A stretch of 6,759 bases of DNA from NCBI GenBank assembly GCA_022843345.1, contig JALHNW010000095.1, positions 1 through 6,759 of the forward strand, read 5' to 3'. How positions within the stretch are numbered: position 1 is the first letter of the stretch; each line of letters opens with the position of its first letter. This document shows positions 5,976 to 6,759 of this stretch, piece by piece. The notes below the pieces were generated by a model. The model did not search any database. It was not told the origin of the DNA and worked only from the letters and a program-made list of their open reading frames with translations. The position numbers were made by a program, and so were the translations under genes. Source of the stretch: Rubritepida sp. (lineage in GTDB: Bacteria > Pseudomonadota > Alphaproteobacteria > Acetobacterales > Acetobacteraceae).

Positions 5976-6759
5976 ATGACCGAACCGAACGAACCGGGTG
6001 GGGCCACCCCCGCGCCGGATCCCGACGCTGCGCCCGATCGACTTCCCGCCGCCGGGCAGTCGATCGTGGCCTGCCGCGCTCTCGCCGCGCCCGTCACCGT
6101 CAATCGCGCGGGGCGCACGGTTGAGGTGGTGTGGAGCACTGGCGCCCGCGCCCGCAACTTCGTCCCACCGCTCGGTCCCATCATCGAGGAGCTCGACATG
6201 CGGCCCGAGGCGGTGCGCATGGATGCGCTGCGCTCCGGCCGTGCCCCGGTGCTGGACACCCACCGGCGTGCCGGCACGCGCGACGTGCTGGGCCGCGTCA
6301 CCGCCGCGCGCCTCGAGGCCGGCCGCGGCTACGCCACGCTGCAATTCAGCGGTGCCGATGACGTCGAGCCAGTCTGGCAGCGCGTCGCGGACGGCACGCT
6401 GCAATCTGTCAGCGTCGGCTACCGAGTCCATCGCTACGAGCCCCGGCCCGATGCCAGCACCGGCCAGACCATCCACCGCGCGGTGGATTGGGAGCCCTAC
6501 GAGATCTCGATCGTGCCGGTCCCGGTGGACGGCCTGGCCGTGATCCGTGGCGAGGGGGACCAGGGCACCCCCGCCACTGCCATCGAACCCGCCCTGACCA
6601 TCCCCGAGGAACCACCCATGACCGAGACGACGCCGGAGATCCCGGCTGCCCCTTCGGCGCCGCCCGCTGCGTCGCTGCCCACCATCCCGCCCCAGGAGAA
6701 TCCCGTGACCACCGCTCCCGCCACCCCGCCCGCCGCTCCGCCCGAGCCGACCCGTGCCG
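5976..6759 (+). CDS. Prohead protease (HK97/U35-type), possibly the N-terminal part of a protease-capsid fusion; partial at right edge
   Basis: This is the maturation protease that cleaves scaffold and head proteins inside the prohead. The frame is open from ATG 5976 to the window edge (261 codons plus one base). After a Pro/Ala-rich leader of about 28 residues, the protease domain spans roughly 30-190. Features are RTVEVVWSTGARARNF, then PVLDTHRRAG with candidate catalytic H96, then GTLQSVSVGYRVHRYEP with candidate nucleophile S146 (S144 is the alternative), then WEPYEISIVPVPVDG (172-186) with E176 as a possible third residue. Residues 196-261 are a Pro/Ala/Thr-rich low-complexity segment containing two internal start candidates. 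Proteases of this subtype in alphaproteobacterial phages are often fused to the major capsid protein, so the missing 3' part may encode scaffold and capsid; that is inference, as only the linker is visible. It follows the lambda C position apart from the inserted gene upstream. Confidence 0.92.
   Translation, partial: MTEPNEPGGATPAPDPDAAPDRLPAAGQSIVACRALAAPVTVNRAGRTVEVVWSTGARARNFVPPLGPIIEELDMRPEAVRMDALRSGRAPVLDTHRRAGTRDVLGRVTAARLEAGRGYATLQFSGADDVEPVWQRVADGTLQSVSVGYRVHRYEPRPDASTGQTIHRAVDWEPYEISIVPVPVDGLAVIRGEGDQGTPATAIEPALTIPEEPPMTETTPEIPAAPSAPPAASLPTIPPQENPVTTAPATPPAAPPEPTRA
6606..6620 (+). promoter_or_regulatory. Candidate internal translation start 1 in the protease gene
   Basis: GAGGA (6606-6610) is followed after seven bases by an ATG (6618-6620) in the protease reading frame (M215), just past the protease domain. 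A product from here would begin MTETTPEIPAAPS and contain the linker plus whatever follows. Placement and spacing are what a real start would show. Confidence 0.4.
6694..6707 (+). promoter_or_regulatory. Candidate internal translation start 2 in the protease gene
   Basis: AGGAG (6694-6698) is followed after six bases by an in-frame GTG (6705-6707, codon 244). It lies 87 bases (29 codons) downstream of the first candidate. The two sites share the pattern AGGA, four bases, CCC, RTGACC. Confidence 0.35.

Noticed and set aside
5940..5976. A possible terminator or promoter between the modular protein and the protease
   Set aside because: The gap is only 17 bases, with a short T-run (5967-5970) but no GC-rich stem before it and no promoter-like hexamers. 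Read-through in one operon is simpler.
5998..6543. A 181-codon plus-strand frame overlapping the prohead protease
   Set aside because: It gives an Arg/Ser/Pro-rich frameshift product. The frame starting at 5976 carries the THR and SVSVGY protease motifs.
775..6759. A gene transfer agent cluster in place of a phage head module
   Set aside because: The alphaproteobacterial RcGTA-type cluster uses a different, HK97-like terminase and portal arrangement. Here the large terminase is GpA family, with W-like and lambda-type portal genes in lambda order.

Overview
The window is a GC-rich (roughly 70% by eye) stretch of a tailed-phage genome or prophage, covering the DNA-packaging and head-assembly block. 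The strong G/C bias at third codon positions and the Ala/Arg/Gly-rich proteins suggest an alphaproteobacterial host, possibly of the Acetobacteraceae/Rhodospirillales type. That host guess is inference. No integrase, attachment site, tRNA, rRNA, CRISPR array or insertion sequence is visible, so prophage and free phage cannot be told apart here.

Layout, left to right. Positions 1-63 hold the first 21 codons of a leftward gene of unknown function with a good ribosome-binding site. Positions 64-187 form a divergent intergenic region with a small GC-rich hairpin, a weak extended -10 candidate, and three copies of the hexamer TGATCG/CGATCA around the start of the next gene. Six rightward genes then follow almost without gaps: terminase small subunit (188-778), terminase large subunit of the lambda GpA family (775-2748), a gpW-like head-completion protein (2760-2996), a lambda-type portal protein (2996-4474), a large modular beta-rich structural protein of unknown role (4471-5958), and a prohead protease (5976 to the window edge). 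The protease is still open at 6759 and may continue into scaffold and major-capsid sequence.

The order small terminase, large terminase, W, portal, protease is the same as phage lambda Nu1-A-W-B-C. The departure is the 495-codon gene wedged between portal and protease. Most junctions are ATGA or TGATG overlaps, which points to one translationally coupled operon. Together the genes would recognise and cut concatemeric DNA (small and large terminase), pump it through the portal, mature the prohead (protease) and seal the filled head (gpW-like).

The points most worth a second look are the extra modular protein, two in-frame internal start sites with Shine-Dalgarno sequences inside the protease gene (reminiscent of lambda C/Nu3), and the TGATCG cluster over the operon's first start codon. 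I see no defence system or clearly new machinery; most of the window is a recognisable lambda-type head module.
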